The translations under genes and the position numbers were made by a program. A stretch of DNA of 64,000 bases from Chitinophaga pinensis (lineage in GTDB: Bacteria > Bacteroidota > Bacteroidia > Bacteroidales > GCA-2748055), in assembly GCA_945863035.1 (NCBI GenBank), contig CAMAZH010000003.1, positions 1-64,000 on the forward strand, read 5' to 3'. This document shows, in pieces, positions 49,252-59,193 of this stretch. Positions within the stretch are counted from its first letter, which is position 1, and every line of letters starts with the position of its first letter. Below the pieces are notes generated by a model, which saw only the letters and a list, made by a program, of their open reading frames with translations, ran no database searches and had not been told where the DNA came from.

Positions 49252-49977
49252 ATGAAAAAACTAATCATCGTTTTATCAGTATTTCTTTTATCATCAGGTG
49301 TCACCATAAGTGCTCAGAATCTGAAATCCATTCTTAAGAAACATTATGCTGCTGTTGGGCAGCCGGCAATAAACGCTGCTGAGGCAGTTGTTATCAACGG
49401 CAAAATCAATCAGATGGGAATGGAACTGCCATTTGTTATTTACCAGAAGCGTCCGGGAAAAGTAAAATTCGAAGCCACTTTTCAGGATATGCAGCTTGTA
49501 CAGGCTTTTGATGGCGAAAATGGCTGGGCCATCAACCCTATGAGCGGACCGGAGCCTGTAGATATGGGTATCACCGAAAAGAAGACAATGCAATCCATGG
49601 GAGAAATTGAAGGTCGTTTATACAATTGGAAGAAAAAGAAATACAAAGTCAGCTATGAGGGCGATGAGTCTCTCGAGGGAGTAAAATCCTACAAGATTAA
49701 ATTAGTTACCCCGGATGGGGATTCGGAAACCTATTTCATTGATTCCAACACTAACCTGATTTCGAAAGTTGATTCCAAAAGCAAAGTTCAGGGAATGGAT
49801 GTGGAAGCAACCAAAATTTATTCGGATTACAAGGAAAGCAACGGTTATATGGTTGCCTTCAAAACAGAAACTTTTATGATGGGACAATCTGCCGGAGAAC
49901 TTTATATTGACAGTTTTGAGATCAAAAAAGGAGCCGATATCAGTGATGAGATTTTTATGAAACCTAAAGCAGAGTAG
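49252..49977 (+). CDS. Exported LolA-like/outer membrane lipoprotein-sorting family protein
   Basis: Signal peptide MKKLIIVLSVFLLSSGVTISAQ; FDGENGWAINPMSGPEPVDM; ATG at 49252. Confidence 0.7.
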   Translation: MKKLIIVLSVFLLSSGVTISAQNLKSILKKHYAAVGQPAINAAEAVVINGKINQMGMELPFVIYQKRPGKVKFEATFQDMQLVQAFDGENGWAINPMSGPEPVDMGITEKKTMQSMGEIEGRLYNWKKKKYKVSYEGDESLEGVKSYKIKLVTPDGDSETYFIDSNTNLISKVDSKSKVQGMDVEATKIYSDYKESNGYMVAFKTETFMMGQSAGELYIDSFEIKKGADISDEIFMKPKAE

Positions 49978-49983
49978 TGAAAG

Positions 49984-50018
49984 TTGTGAGTTGTGAGTTG
50001 TGAGTTGTGAGTTGTAAG
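49984..50018. repeat. 7-bp tandem repeat (TTGTGAG)x4 + TTGTAAG
   Basis: Direct reading; five contiguous 7-mers just after a stop codon. Confidence 0.9.
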
Positions 50019-50089
50019 CGCGAAGATAATACTCCAACACTAATTCGGATTTTGGACTCCAAGCTGTATCTGTGGAATGTATTGAAATG

Positions 50090-50125
50090 AAAAAAGAGGG
50101 AGTTCTTTCGATCTCCCTCTTTCCT
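50090..50125 (-). terminator. Rho-independent terminator of rnpB
   Basis: Minus strand: GAGGGAG-loop-CTCCCTC followed by TTTTTTC. Confidence 0.8.
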
Positions 50126-50130
50126 TTTAT

Positions 50131-50507
50131 GGCAGCTGGTCTGTAAGCCAGGTTCTGTATGTCCCGAAGAACACTTCTATCATTTATCTAAGCGACCTAC
50201 CCTCCGGGATTAAAGCTGTCCTTCGCCAAAGCTTCGGACAGCAAGGTGAGGGCGAGCAACCCCCGTTTCCCGGTATATTTGGTCTTGCAACCCGCAAGCT
50301 GAACGGCTGTGGATGTCGCCATCCACACCGGTAGGCTCTTACCCTGCCTTTTCACCCTTATCCCGACGTAAAGCCGGGACGGTTATTTTCTGTTCCAGTA
50401 CTATACCCTCACGGATATCTGCGCTTTCGGCAGTACGGTGCTCTGCGTTGCCCGGACTTTCCTCCCCCCGCAAAACGAGGAGCGATAGAACGACCTGCTG
50501 TGGCTGC
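50131..50507 (-). ncRNA. rnpB: RNase P RNA, bacterial type A
   Basis: Minus strand contains GAGGAAAGTCCGGGC near the 5' end, GGGTAAGAGCCTACCGG and TACAGAACCTGGCTTACAGACC near the 3' end; ends approximate. Confidence 0.93.
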
Positions 50508-50521
50508 AAAGATACTAAATC

Positions 50522-51559
50522 TTACGGTATGATAACCATGGTAGCGCCATAGCCATATTCCTTAAAACTAGCGTCCTGGTATTGAAGATCGGGATACTGA
50601 TCGTCGATAGCTTTACGGAGGGTAAACTTGAGCTTCCCGTTCCCTACTCCATGGATAAAAACAATTCGCTTTGTCCTATGTATCACGGCGGTGTCGAGCG
50701 ATACCTTAAAGCGCGCCATTTGCAAATCGATTATTTCAGAATTGCTCAATCCCGCAAAATTTTCGGTAATGGCTTCGATATGCAGATCGATTTCCTCCGG
50801 CTCGTTTTTCGACTTTTTCTCCTCCCGGGTAACGGGAACAGACTTCTCAACACCAAATTTTTCCTTGAGAAGTGAAGTCACATCGACTCCCCCGACAGAT
50901 GAAAAGCCAATTTTCTTTTTGAAATTCACAACGCTAAAAACCAAAGCTTTACGATCGAAATAGTCGTTGTCGACCAGAGCCTTTCCCGAATATACTTCAG
51001 CCGGATTCATAAAGAGAGCCTGTGCTAAGGGTTCCCTATACTGATAGAAATCGTCCTGATAGAACAGAATCTGGATGTCAAACCGGGTTATATTGTTGAT
51101 GTTGTCGGGAAGGAATTTTCTGATTTTCATTTGGGTTCTCGAATCCATACTCCCCTGATCAAAGAGGAGGGTTTCCTCATCGCTTTGGGTTGAAATAACA
51201 TAATGTATATGGTAAGAGGAGTTATTGATCATGTAGGCAAAAAGATCGGAACTTTGCGACTTTGGCAGAATTGCAAAACAGATCTCCTCGTCGGTGTTTA
51301 GGCTTTTGGCCACGCCCGGCTCATGTGTTTTTTTAGCGGGAGCCTTGTTCTCGACAGCTTTTGCGGGTTTCGCATAGGCTTCCTTCTTCTCCTCATTCCC
51401 GGCAGCAACTGAATCCAAAATAAGTTCATTAATCATTACAGGGATTTCAAATCCATCCGTAGTCCTTACCATAGCTTTGTTTTTATCCAGAAAAGCTGTC
51501 AGTAAACCTCCCCCGATATCGTTTAAAAACTTCACCCGGTCACCTGTCTTTAAGTTCAT
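50522..51559 (-). CDS. DUF2027 / Smr-domain protein
   Basis: N-terminal GDRVKFLNDIGGGLLTAFLDKNKAMV; C-terminal Smr EIDLHIEAI ... RIVFIHGVGNGKLKFTLRKAI. Confidence 0.88.
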   Translation of the reverse strand: MNLKTGDRVKFLNDIGGGLLTAFLDKNKAMVRTTDGFEIPVMINELILDSVAAGNEEKKEAYAKPAKAVENKAPAKKTHEPGVAKSLNTDEEICFAILPKSQSSDLFAYMINNSSYHIHYVISTQSDEETLLFDQGSMDSRTQMKIRKFLPDNINNITRFDIQILFYQDDFYQYREPLAQALFMNPAEVYSGKALVDNDYFDRKALVFSVVNFKKKIGFSSVGGVDVTSLLKEKFGVEKSVPVTREEKKSKNEPEEIDLHIEAITENFAGLSNSEIIDLQMARFKVSLDTAVIHRTKRIVFIHGVGNGKLKFTLRKAIDDQYPDLQYQDASFKEYGYGATMVIIP

Positions 51560-51706
51560 CTTTTTATATTTTATGCAAATTTAGTATTTTTGCACTGCCT
51601 TTGCTGAAAAAGCACAGAGTGTTTTGCTCCGGGGCAGCAAGTTTGCCCGCAAATACCGGGTAAATTGGACAATAAGAAATTACACTATCCCAAAAAGAAT
51701 CCTGAA

Positions 51707-52921
51707 ATGAAAGGAATATCCGATACTATTAGCATTCAGGATTTCAATTACAATCTTCCTGAAGAAAGAATTGCAAAATACCCCTTGGAATTTCGCGACA
51801 CCTCGAAATTACTTTATTATAAGAAGGGTGTAATTGAGAGCAGGGTTTTTAGCGAATTGCCGCATATTCTGACAGATCATCACCACCTCATTTTTAACGA
51901 CACCCGGGTTATCCAGGCAAGGCTTTCGTTTTTCAAGTCAACCGGTGCTGCAATTGAGATATTTTTGTTGGAACCCTGGCTCCCTTCGGAATACGGTCTC
52001 TCATTCAGCTCAAACCGCGAATGCGTATGGAAGTGTCTGGTTGGCAATGCGAAAAAATGGAAAAGCGGTATTTTAAGCAAAGAGGTCTTAACAGGCAACA
52101 ATTCCACCCTTCTGCGCGCCGAAAAAACAGGAACAGAGGGGAACTATTTTCTAATAAGACTATTCTGGGAAAACCCCGAAGTAAGTCTGTCGGAAATTAT
52201 CGAGCAGGCAGGGAGCACCCCCATTCCTCCCTATCTGAACCGCAAGGCGGAATCGTCTGACAGTATTCGTTATCAAACGGTTTACTCTGCCAATGAGGGC
52301 TCTGTTGCAGCACCAACAGCAGGATTGCATTTTACTGATGAAGTACTGAGCAGACTAGGAGACAATGGTGTTTTACAGACCCGTCTTACCCTGCATGTAG
52401 GGGCCGGGACATTTATTCCCGTGAAAACAGAAAATGCCATGGAGCACAGTATGCATACCGAGCATATTTACCTGAGCAGGAAGAGTATTGAAAGCCTCTA
52501 TGCTTCAGAGAAGCAGTTTATAGCGGTTGGAACCACCTCTGTTCGAACCATGGAAAGTCTTTATCATATCGCGTGCAAATTGAAAAACGGTACTGCCGAT
52601 ACAGGAAATTTGTTTCTGGACCAGTGGGATGCCTATGAAACAAATCTCCAAATAAGCAGAAAGGAAGCACTGGAAAGCATTATTTCATTCATGGACAAAC
52701 AGCAGGCGGATCATTTGAAAATGTCGACCCGCATAATGATTGCTCCCGGATACAGCTTCAGGATGGTAGATGGCATGATAACGAATTTCCATCAGCCCTC
52801 CAGCACCTTGCTATTACTGATTTCGGCTTTTGTAGGGGAAGACTGGAAAAGGATCTATAATTACGCTCTGGACAACCGATACAGGTTTTTGAGTTATGGT
52901 GACAGTTCACTACTGTTATAA
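51707..52921 (+). CDS. queA: S-adenosylmethionine:tRNA ribosyltransferase-isomerase
   Basis: YNLPEERIAKYPLEFRDTSKLL, FNDTRVIQARL, RYQTVYSANEGSVAAPTAGLHFT, VGAGTFIPVK; ATG 51707 preferred over TTG 51665. Confidence 0.93.
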   Translation: MKGISDTISIQDFNYNLPEERIAKYPLEFRDTSKLLYYKKGVIESRVFSELPHILTDHHHLIFNDTRVIQARLSFFKSTGAAIEIFLLEPWLPSEYGLSFSSNRECVWKCLVGNAKKWKSGILSKEVLTGNNSTLLRAEKTGTEGNYFLIRLFWENPEVSLSEIIEQAGSTPIPPYLNRKAESSDSIRYQTVYSANEGSVAAPTAGLHFTDEVLSRLGDNGVLQTRLTLHVGAGTFIPVKTENAMEHSMHTEHIYLSRKSIESLYASEKQFIAVGTTSVRTMESLYHIACKLKNGTADTGNLFLDQWDAYETNLQISRKEALESIISFMDKQQADHLKMSTRIMIAPGYSFRMVDGMITNFHQPSSTLLLLISAFVGEDWKRIYNYALDNRYRFLSYGDSSLLL

Positions 52922-52940
52922 TTCCCCCGATATCATCTTC

Positions 52941-53990
52941 TTAACTTTTCAGCAAATCCTTTACCATTTTCACAAAGCCGAGAATATCCTCCTCAGTGGT
53001 ATCAAAGGATGTCATCCAGCGGTATTCCGAACGGGATTCGTCCCAGGGATAAAAGAAATACGCTTTTTGAAGTTCGGAAACAATTTTTTCCGGAAGAATA
53101 ACAAAAACCCCATTTGCCTGAACCTCTTGTGTTACGGTAATTTCTTCAATGTTTTTAACATGTTCATAAAGTAGTCCTGCCATTTTATTTGCATGGAGGG
53201 CGTTCGACTTCCAAAGCTCGTTTTCAAGAAAGGCATTGAACTGGGCAGCGATAAAGCGCATTTTGGAAGCCAGCTGCATTCCCTGTTTGCGACGGTATTT
53301 AAAGTCGCCTGAGTTTGCAGAGTCAAAGAAAACCACGGCTTCGCCGTACATCATCCCATTTTTGGTTCCCCCGAAGGATAATATATCGACGCCCGCATCG
53401 GCAGTGAACTCGCGGAACCCAAGCCCAAGAGATGCCGCAGCGTTACTGATTCTGGCACCGTCCATGTGAAGCTTCATATTGTAGCTGTGGGCATAATCGG
53501 CCAGTTCGCGCACTTCGGCGGGTGTATAAACGGTTCCCATTTCGGTGGTCTGAGAGATGGAGATAACCTTGGGCTGAGAATGGTGTTCGAAGCCGAACCC
53601 GTGCATATGCTTTTTAATTCCTTCAATGGTAAGTTTCCCATTGCTTGTTGCAACACTCAGGAGCTTGCATCCAGTGAATTTCTCGGGTGCGCCGCATTCA
53701 TCAACGTTAATATGCGCTGTTTCCGCACATATAATTGAATGGTAAGGCTGTGTAAGCGCGTCAAGGCCCAAAACATTGGCCGCTGTGCCGTTGAACACGA
53801 AATGAACCGAGCTGTTGGGTCCAAATATATTCTGCAAACTCTGAACCGCTTTGACTGTATATGGATCATCCCCATAAGCCAGGGTATGCCCGGCATTTAC
53901 CCCACTCAAGGCATTCATAATAATTGGGTGAACACCTGAATTGTTATCGCTTGCGAATCCTCTTTTGGGCTCTGTCATTTTTTGGTTCAT
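52941..53990 (-). CDS. ltaE: Low-specificity threonine aldolase (PLP, beta-eliminating lyase family)
   Basis: FASDNNSGVHPIIMNAL, HINVDECGAPEKFTG, HMDGARISNAAASLGL, SFGGTKNGMMYGEAVVFF; alternative start 53978. Confidence 0.9.
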   Translation of the reverse strand: MNQKMTEPKRGFASDNNSGVHPIIMNALSGVNAGHTLAYGDDPYTVKAVQSLQNIFGPNSSVHFVFNGTAANVLGLDALTQPYHSIICAETAHINVDECGAPEKFTGCKLLSVATSNGKLTIEGIKKHMHGFGFEHHSQPKVISISQTTEMGTVYTPAEVRELADYAHSYNMKLHMDGARISNAAASLGLGFREFTADAGVDILSFGGTKNGMMYGEAVVFFDSANSGDFKYRRKQGMQLASKMRFIAAQFNAFLENELWKSNALHANKMAGLLYEHVKNIEEITVTQEVQANGVFVILPEKIVSELQKAYFFYPWDESRSEYRWMTSFDTTEEDILGFVKMVKDLLKS

Positions 53991-54197
53991 AAAAGCAGGA
54001 AATTATTATACCGAAGTTGTTGAGGTGCAAATGAAAGAAAAAAACACGAAAAACTCCCCGGCTCAAACGCAAAACCATCAAAGGATAAAGAGCAAGTCCG
54101 GGAATAGATTTTTTTCCAAAAATAGATATTTAAGCGTTCAAAACAAATTGAAACATTCGGCTTATATTTGCAGGGCTTACCAAAGAACACAAAAAGT

Positions 54198-54659
54198 ATG
54201 GGGTTTTCTAAAAAATCGGGTCGTTACGAAAGAATTTTCAACCAACTGGAAGAACTGTTGAGAAAAACCAACGACCCACTTTGTCGAATGGCCACAATAA
54301 ACGCGGTACTGCATCATAAGATGGATAATTTTTTCTGGACGGGATTTTATCTCCTTCATGATGGGGAATTGCGGGTTGGTCCCTACCAGGGTCCGGTTGC
54401 ATGCCAGGTGCTGGAGAAAAACAAAGGCGTATGTTGGGCAGCCATCAACACTTCAAAAACAATTGTCGTTCCTGATGTTGAGGAGTTCCCCGGGCATATT
54501 GCATGCGATTCCCGTTCGAAGTCGGAGATTGCTGTCCCCCTTAAAAATCCTGAAGGAATTATTAAAGGTGTGTTGGATATCGACAGCAAGGAGCGCGGAA
54601 ATTTTAATGAGGAGGACGCTTTGTTTCTTGAGAAAATCGTAGCACTTATTTACACCTGA
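54198..54659 (+). CDS. GAF-domain free methionine-(R)-sulfoxide reductase-like protein
   Basis: FFWTGFYLL, VGPYQGPVACQVLEKNKGVCWAAI, DVEEFPGHIACDSRSKSEIAVPL with all three family Cys. Confidence 0.9.
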   Translation: MGFSKKSGRYERIFNQLEELLRKTNDPLCRMATINAVLHHKMDNFFWTGFYLLHDGELRVGPYQGPVACQVLEKNKGVCWAAINTSKTIVVPDVEEFPGHIACDSRSKSEIAVPLKNPEGIIKGVLDIDSKERGNFNEEDALFLEKIVALIYT

Positions 54660-54664
54660 GAAAA

Positions 54665-55003
54665 ATGAAAAAGGAATGGTTTCATGGTCTGGATGCCGCC
54701 ATAACAATTTGCGACAAAGATGGGATTATTGTTTACATGAACCGCAAATCGGCTGAGACCTTTGCCAGGGAAGGCGGCAAAAAGCTTATCGGCACAAACC
54801 TCATGGATTGCCACCCCGAGCCTGCGGGTCGGATTCTGAAGGAAATGCTTGAACACCAAACAGAAAACACCTATACTATTGAGAAGAACGGTGTAAGGAA
54901 ACTTATTGTTCAGAAACCGGTATATGATCACGGGAATTTCGATGGATTAGTTGAAATGAGCATAATCCTTCCCCACGAAATGCCAAATTTTATCCGAGGA
55001 TAG
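54665..55003 (+). CDS. Stand-alone PAS domain protein
   Basis: LDAAITICDKDGIIVYMNRKSAETFAREGGKKLIGTNLMDCHPEPA. Confidence 0.8.
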   Translation: MKKEWFHGLDAAITICDKDGIIVYMNRKSAETFAREGGKKLIGTNLMDCHPEPAGRILKEMLEHQTENTYTIEKNGVRKLIVQKPVYDHGNFDGLVEMSIILPHEMPNFIRG

Positions 55004-55603
55004 TTATTTGCCTTTTCTCCAGCCGCCAAAGATATTGCGACGCGAGGATACGGCAGGAGGTCCGTATGAGATTTGATCGTGGCTTACTGATTTTATATCT
55101 TCCACAAAATAGAAGGCGTTGGGATTATAGGTTTTAATAAGGTCCAGAAGCTTTTGTATTTCCTTTCGCTGCACCAGTGTGTAAATCACATGAACCTCCC
55201 CGTCTTTTCCCCTTGCATCAATTACTGTAGCCCCATAACCGTTTCTGTGGAGTTCACCGATTAGTTCGGTGGCTTCTTTCTTGGTTATAATACGAACCAT
55301 ATTGACTCCGATAGCCAAACGCTCTTCAATTCTCATTCCGATAAAATTACCGGTGGCAAAACCTGCTGCCCAGGCCAGGTAGGTATAAACATTATCGAGA
55401 TGCTGTATGATGTTGCTGATTGCAATCACCCAAATCAGCACCTCAAAAAAGCCAAGGATAGGGGCAACTGTTTTGTTCCCCCGTGACACAAAAATAATGC
55501 GAAGGGTTCCCAGGGTTACGTCGGAGATTCTTGCCAGGAAAATCAAAACTGGCAAAACCACAAATGCGAAGGTGTCGCTTTGCGTAAATTCGGCTGAAAA
55601 CAT
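55004..55603 (-). CDS. UPF0316 membrane protein (DUF5698/DUF2179)
   Basis: FLARISDVTLGTLRIIFVSRGNKTVAPILGFFEVLIWV, NMVRIITKKEATELIGELHRNGYGATVIDARG. Confidence 0.88.
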   Translation of the reverse strand: MFSAEFTQSDTFAFVVLPVLIFLARISDVTLGTLRIIFVSRGNKTVAPILGFFEVLIWVIAISNIIQHLDNVYTYLAWAAGFATGNFIGMRIEERLAIGVNMVRIITKKEATELIGELHRNGYGATVIDARGKDGEVHVIYTLVQRKEIQKLLDLIKTYNPNAFYFVEDIKSVSHDQISYGPPAVSSRRNIFGGWRKGK

Positions 55604-55615
55604 CGGATTACGAGA

Positions 55616-55987
55616 TTATACCAGATTATTAATAACGTCCACTATCTTGTCGAGGGAATAAGGCTTTGTAAGCAGCTCATCGAAGCCAGCATCGCTGAAA
55701 TCCTCAAAAAACAGACTCGGGTTATGAGCAGTGAGGGCAACAATGGTCACAACGTTTTTGGGCGCGGGGAATGTTTTACGAATCATTTCAGTTGTTTCGA
55801 GACCATTCATTACGGGCATTTCAATGTCCATCAGGACCAGGTCAAAATCCTCTTTTTCCAGACAGGCAATAGCTTCCTGTCCATTTTCAGCTTGAACTGA
55901 AGAATGTCCAAGTGTTTTTATCAATTCGGATAATAAAAGGCGATTCGTGAAAATATCGTCAACTATGAGGATTCGTAGGTTTTTCAT
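55616..55987 (-). CDS. Single-domain response regulator (receiver only)
   Basis: LIVDDIFTNRLLLSELIKTLGH, DLVLMDIEMPVMNGLETT, IVALTA, LLTKPY. Confidence 0.92.
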   Translation of the reverse strand: MKNLRILIVDDIFTNRLLLSELIKTLGHSSVQAENGQEAIACLEKEDFDLVLMDIEMPVMNGLETTEMIRKTFPAPKNVVTIVALTAHNPSLFFEDFSDAGFDELLTKPYSLDKIVDVINNLV

Positions 55988-56338
55988 TTATAATTCACGT
56001 GATTTTGAATTCAAATATAGTAAAAAAGCCTTGTTCAACCCAGAGCAGGGAGTGTTTTTAAATAATACTTGCTTATTATTCCAACTTCCAAGCCTACCTA
56101 ATTGGATCATATTACTGTAAAACCCCATCCATTCTTCACCCGCTTAAGGACTTGGAAGACATCGATTGCCGTTTGAATTAAAGAATGTGCGACAAGGAAT
56201 TCGTTGCAAAATACAAAAATGATTCAAATCGTCGAAAAAAGGCAAGATATCTCAACCCAAAAAATTAGTGTGATACTTAATTCTTACTATATTTATCCGG
56301 AATTTTTTTTCAATGCAAACCGAAATATCCGGATACAT

Positions 56339-56725
56339 ATGAGCACAGTAAAAAGGAAAATACTTGTAGTTGACGACTCCACCACAAATGTAGTGTTGCT
56401 TGAGGCTGTTTTCAGTTCAAAGGGTTACATGATACTTACAGCGCTGAGTGCGATTGAGGCGTTTTCAATTATAAAAAAAGAAAAGCCGGCAATTGTTCTC
56501 CTTGATTTGAACATGCCTGAAATCAGCGGATTTGACTTCCTTGCTCAGCTAAAAGCCAACGAAGAGACGGCAGACATACCTGTTGTAATTGTATCGGCTC
56601 TGGTTGACGAGTTGAATATCAACAGGGCGCTTTCTATGGGAGCAACTGCATTTATTAACAAACCGATTGACATTCCCGTTCTACTCAATACGGTTTCGGG
56701 TCTTCTCCAAATTCAAAACACATAA
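56339..56725 (+). CDS. Single-domain response regulator (receiver only)
   Basis: KILVVDDSTTNVVLLEAVFSSKGY, AIVLLDLNMPEISGFDFL, FINKPID; ATG 56339 preferred. Confidence 0.9.
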   Translation: MSTVKRKILVVDDSTTNVVLLEAVFSSKGYMILTALSAIEAFSIIKKEKPAIVLLDLNMPEISGFDFLAQLKANEETADIPVVIVSALVDELNINRALSMGATAFINKPIDIPVLLNTVSGLLQIQNT

Positions 56726-56866
56726 AACAAGCATCCCACCTGTCAACATTTTACACTTCTTCAAGTCCAGTTATCGCACCTACGTGGATATTTTCCCTTG
56801 TAAATTTAAAAACAAGGGGGTTATTTTATAAAAATCGCTAAATTTAACTGATTTATATTTAGCGTA

Positions 56867-59140
56867 ATGAGTAATATCAATATTCAGGAGAAGAAAATCC
56901 TAAACACTTTAACGGGCTTGCTATCAGGTTTATGCCTAAGCGTAGTCTTTTACTTGTTGATTTTCGATATACAAGGGACAGCCTTTACCTTCCAGTCGTT
57001 TTTCGATCTTCACAAGAACACACCGGCTGTTATACTCATTGATTTCTTTCCTGCGATTGTTGCTTTCGTTTTCCATTTCCTGCACAAATTCATCAGGAAG
57101 AAACATTTTTCATTTGAAGATGTATTAAAAAACGAAAAGCGGAAAATCGATCAGGCAATTAGCATATCCCGTAACCTTACACAGGGAAAGCTTACCCGTT
57201 TCGACAAAAACACCGTTTATTCCGATGAGCTTGCCGAATCGTTAAATGAGCTTCGCGAGACGCTAATAAGAAACAAAGAAGCCGAGGAACTGCGGGTGCG
57301 TGATGACCGAAAGCAAAACTGGACTTCGGATGGACTGGCAATGTTTGGGGAAATGCTTCGTGTGCAGGAAGAAAAGATGGAAGATCTCGCTTACAAGCTA
57401 ATCAGCAATCTGGTAAAGTACCTCAGGGCAAATCAGGGTGGTTTTTTTCTAATTGAAGACGAATCCCCCGACCAGAAATACATTCAAATGATTGCCTGTC
57501 ATGCATACGACAGGAAAAAGTTTTCCGAGAAGCGCATAGAATGGGGAGAAGGCTTGATTGGAGCCTGCGCCATGGAGAAAAAAACGATTCGCCTTTTTGA
57601 TATTCCGGAGCAGTACCTGTCAATTACCTCCGGGCTTGGTAAGGCGAATCCAAACATCCTGGTTTTAGTTCCCCTGTTAGTGAACAATGAAGTGGAAGGG
57701 ATAATTGAGATTGCCTCCTTTACGAAGTTTGAGGATTACCAGATCGATTTCATTGAAAAGGTTGCAGACAGCATTGCAATGACTCTTTCCAACATTAAAG
57801 GCAATTTGCGCACCTCGACTCTTTTGCGCGAAACCCAGGCTCAGGCCGAGGAGCTGGCTTTGCAGGAGGAGCGAATGAGGCAAAATATGCAGGAATTAAA
57901 GGCCACCCAAGAGCAGGCAGCAAGACAGGCCGAGAAATTCATAAGTTTTACCAATTCGGTAAACCATACTATGATTCGGGCGGAATACGACAGGGAAGGC
58001 ATTTTGCTCTATGCCAACACCAAGTTCATCAAGAAATTAGGGTATGCGGGAAACCGTGAGGTTGAAGGACGGCATATCTCCCTGTTTATTAATGAGAAAG
58101 ATCGGTCCTGGTTCAACGAAATCTGGGCAGGGCTTGGAGGCGGAGGCAAGCATTTCGAGGGATACATGAAGCATATAACCAAGCAGGGACAAGACTTGTG
58201 GACCATGGCAACCTACACCAGCATAAGGCGTGACGACGGTTCGGTTGAGAAGATACTTTTCCTAGCCATTGATACGACCGAGCACAAGAAACAAAGTCTG
58301 GATTTCGAAAGTCAGATTGCCGCCTTAAACAGGCTTAGTCTGAAAGCGGAATTTGCACCTGACGGCAAACTTTTAACCACTAACGATTTGTTTTACAACA
58401 CCCTCCGATTTACCGAACGGGAGATGCAGCAAATGAGCGTTTTCGATTTTCTTGACCCCAAGGATCTGGAAACTTTTAACGAATTGTGGGAGACTGTTAT
58501 CACCGGGAAACCATATCAGGGTCAGCTTAAATTCATTAATAAGTATGAAGAGGAGAAATGGTTTCGCGTCTCTCTCACTTCAGTTAATGACATGTATGAT
58601 GAAGTGGCAAAAGTAGTTTTCCTGGCGAATGAGATTACGAACGAGAAAATAATGGAGACCGAGGGCCGCAAGCAGACAGAACGGCTTAAGCTCCAGGAAG
58701 AAAAACTGAGACTTGCCAGTATTGATTTGAATCGGAAAATGGATGAGAAAAACCTGGCCTGGAAAAGGCAAAAAGAAGAAATGAAGAGCGAGATTGATCT
58801 TTTCAGGGATATTATTTACAGAAGCAATGAGATTATTTTCTCGGTCGACAATTCCGGAGTTTTGCTGTTTGTAAATAAAAATGCCGAGAATCTCTGGAAA
58901 ATCAAATCCGCGAACGTAAGCGGCAAACCAGCTCTGGAGTGTTTTAAAAGTCTGGCTGATTTTCCTGAAAGCCTGATTAACTTTATTGATCCGGCAAAGT
59001 CCAAAACCCTCGAAAACCAAATCATTGAAGTCAGCCGAGGGAAAGGGAAAACAGAAAGCATGAAAGTGAAAACAATTCAGACCGAGCAGGCAGGAAAAAT
59101 TGTTTATTCCCTGTTTTTAAGCCCCAACCAGGATTTGTAA
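56867..59140 (+). CDS. Membrane GAF/multi-PAS sensory protein lacking a kinase domain
   Basis: Two N-terminal TM segments, GAF (NLVKYLRANQGGFFLIEDE...), PAS segments (MIRAEYDREGILLYANTKFIKKLGY; SLKAEFAPDGKLLTTNDLFYNTLRF; EIIFSVDNSGVLLFVNKNAENLW); no HisKA/HATPase motif. Confidence 0.85.
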   Translation: MSNINIQEKKILNTLTGLLSGLCLSVVFYLLIFDIQGTAFTFQSFFDLHKNTPAVILIDFFPAIVAFVFHFLHKFIRKKHFSFEDVLKNEKRKIDQAISISRNLTQGKLTRFDKNTVYSDELAESLNELRETLIRNKEAEELRVRDDRKQNWTSDGLAMFGEMLRVQEEKMEDLAYKLISNLVKYLRANQGGFFLIEDESPDQKYIQMIACHAYDRKKFSEKRIEWGEGLIGACAMEKKTIRLFDIPEQYLSITSGLGKANPNILVLVPLLVNNEVEGIIEIASFTKFEDYQIDFIEKVADSIAMTLSNIKGNLRTSTLLRETQAQAEELALQEERMRQNMQELKATQEQAARQAEKFISFTNSVNHTMIRAEYDREGILLYANTKFIKKLGYAGNREVEGRHISLFINEKDRSWFNEIWAGLGGGGKHFEGYMKHITKQGQDLWTMATYTSIRRDDGSVEKILFLAIDTTEHKKQSLDFESQIAALNRLSLKAEFAPDGKLLTTNDLFYNTLRFTEREMQQMSVFDFLDPKDLETFNELWETVITGKPYQGQLKFINKYEEEKWFRVSLTSVNDMYDEVAKVVFLANEITNEKIMETEGRKQTERLKLQEEKLRLASIDLNRKMDEKNLAWKRQKEEMKSEIDLFRDIIYRSNEIIFSVDNSGVLLFVNKNAENLWKIKSANVSGKPALECFKSLADFPESLINFIDPAKSKTLENQIIEVSRGKGKTESMKVKTIQTEQAGKIVYSLFLSPNQDL

Positions 59141-59193
59141 GTCATTATTTGTAATAATTAACTGATTTTCTTAATTTTACGAAAAATATATAT

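Noticed and set aside
49984-50018. Possible CRISPR or minisatellite
   Set aside because: Units are 7 bp with no spacers; simple tandem repeat only.
50313-50552. 79-aa plus-strand ORF
   Set aside because: Lies within rnpB; explained by the RNase P RNA gene.
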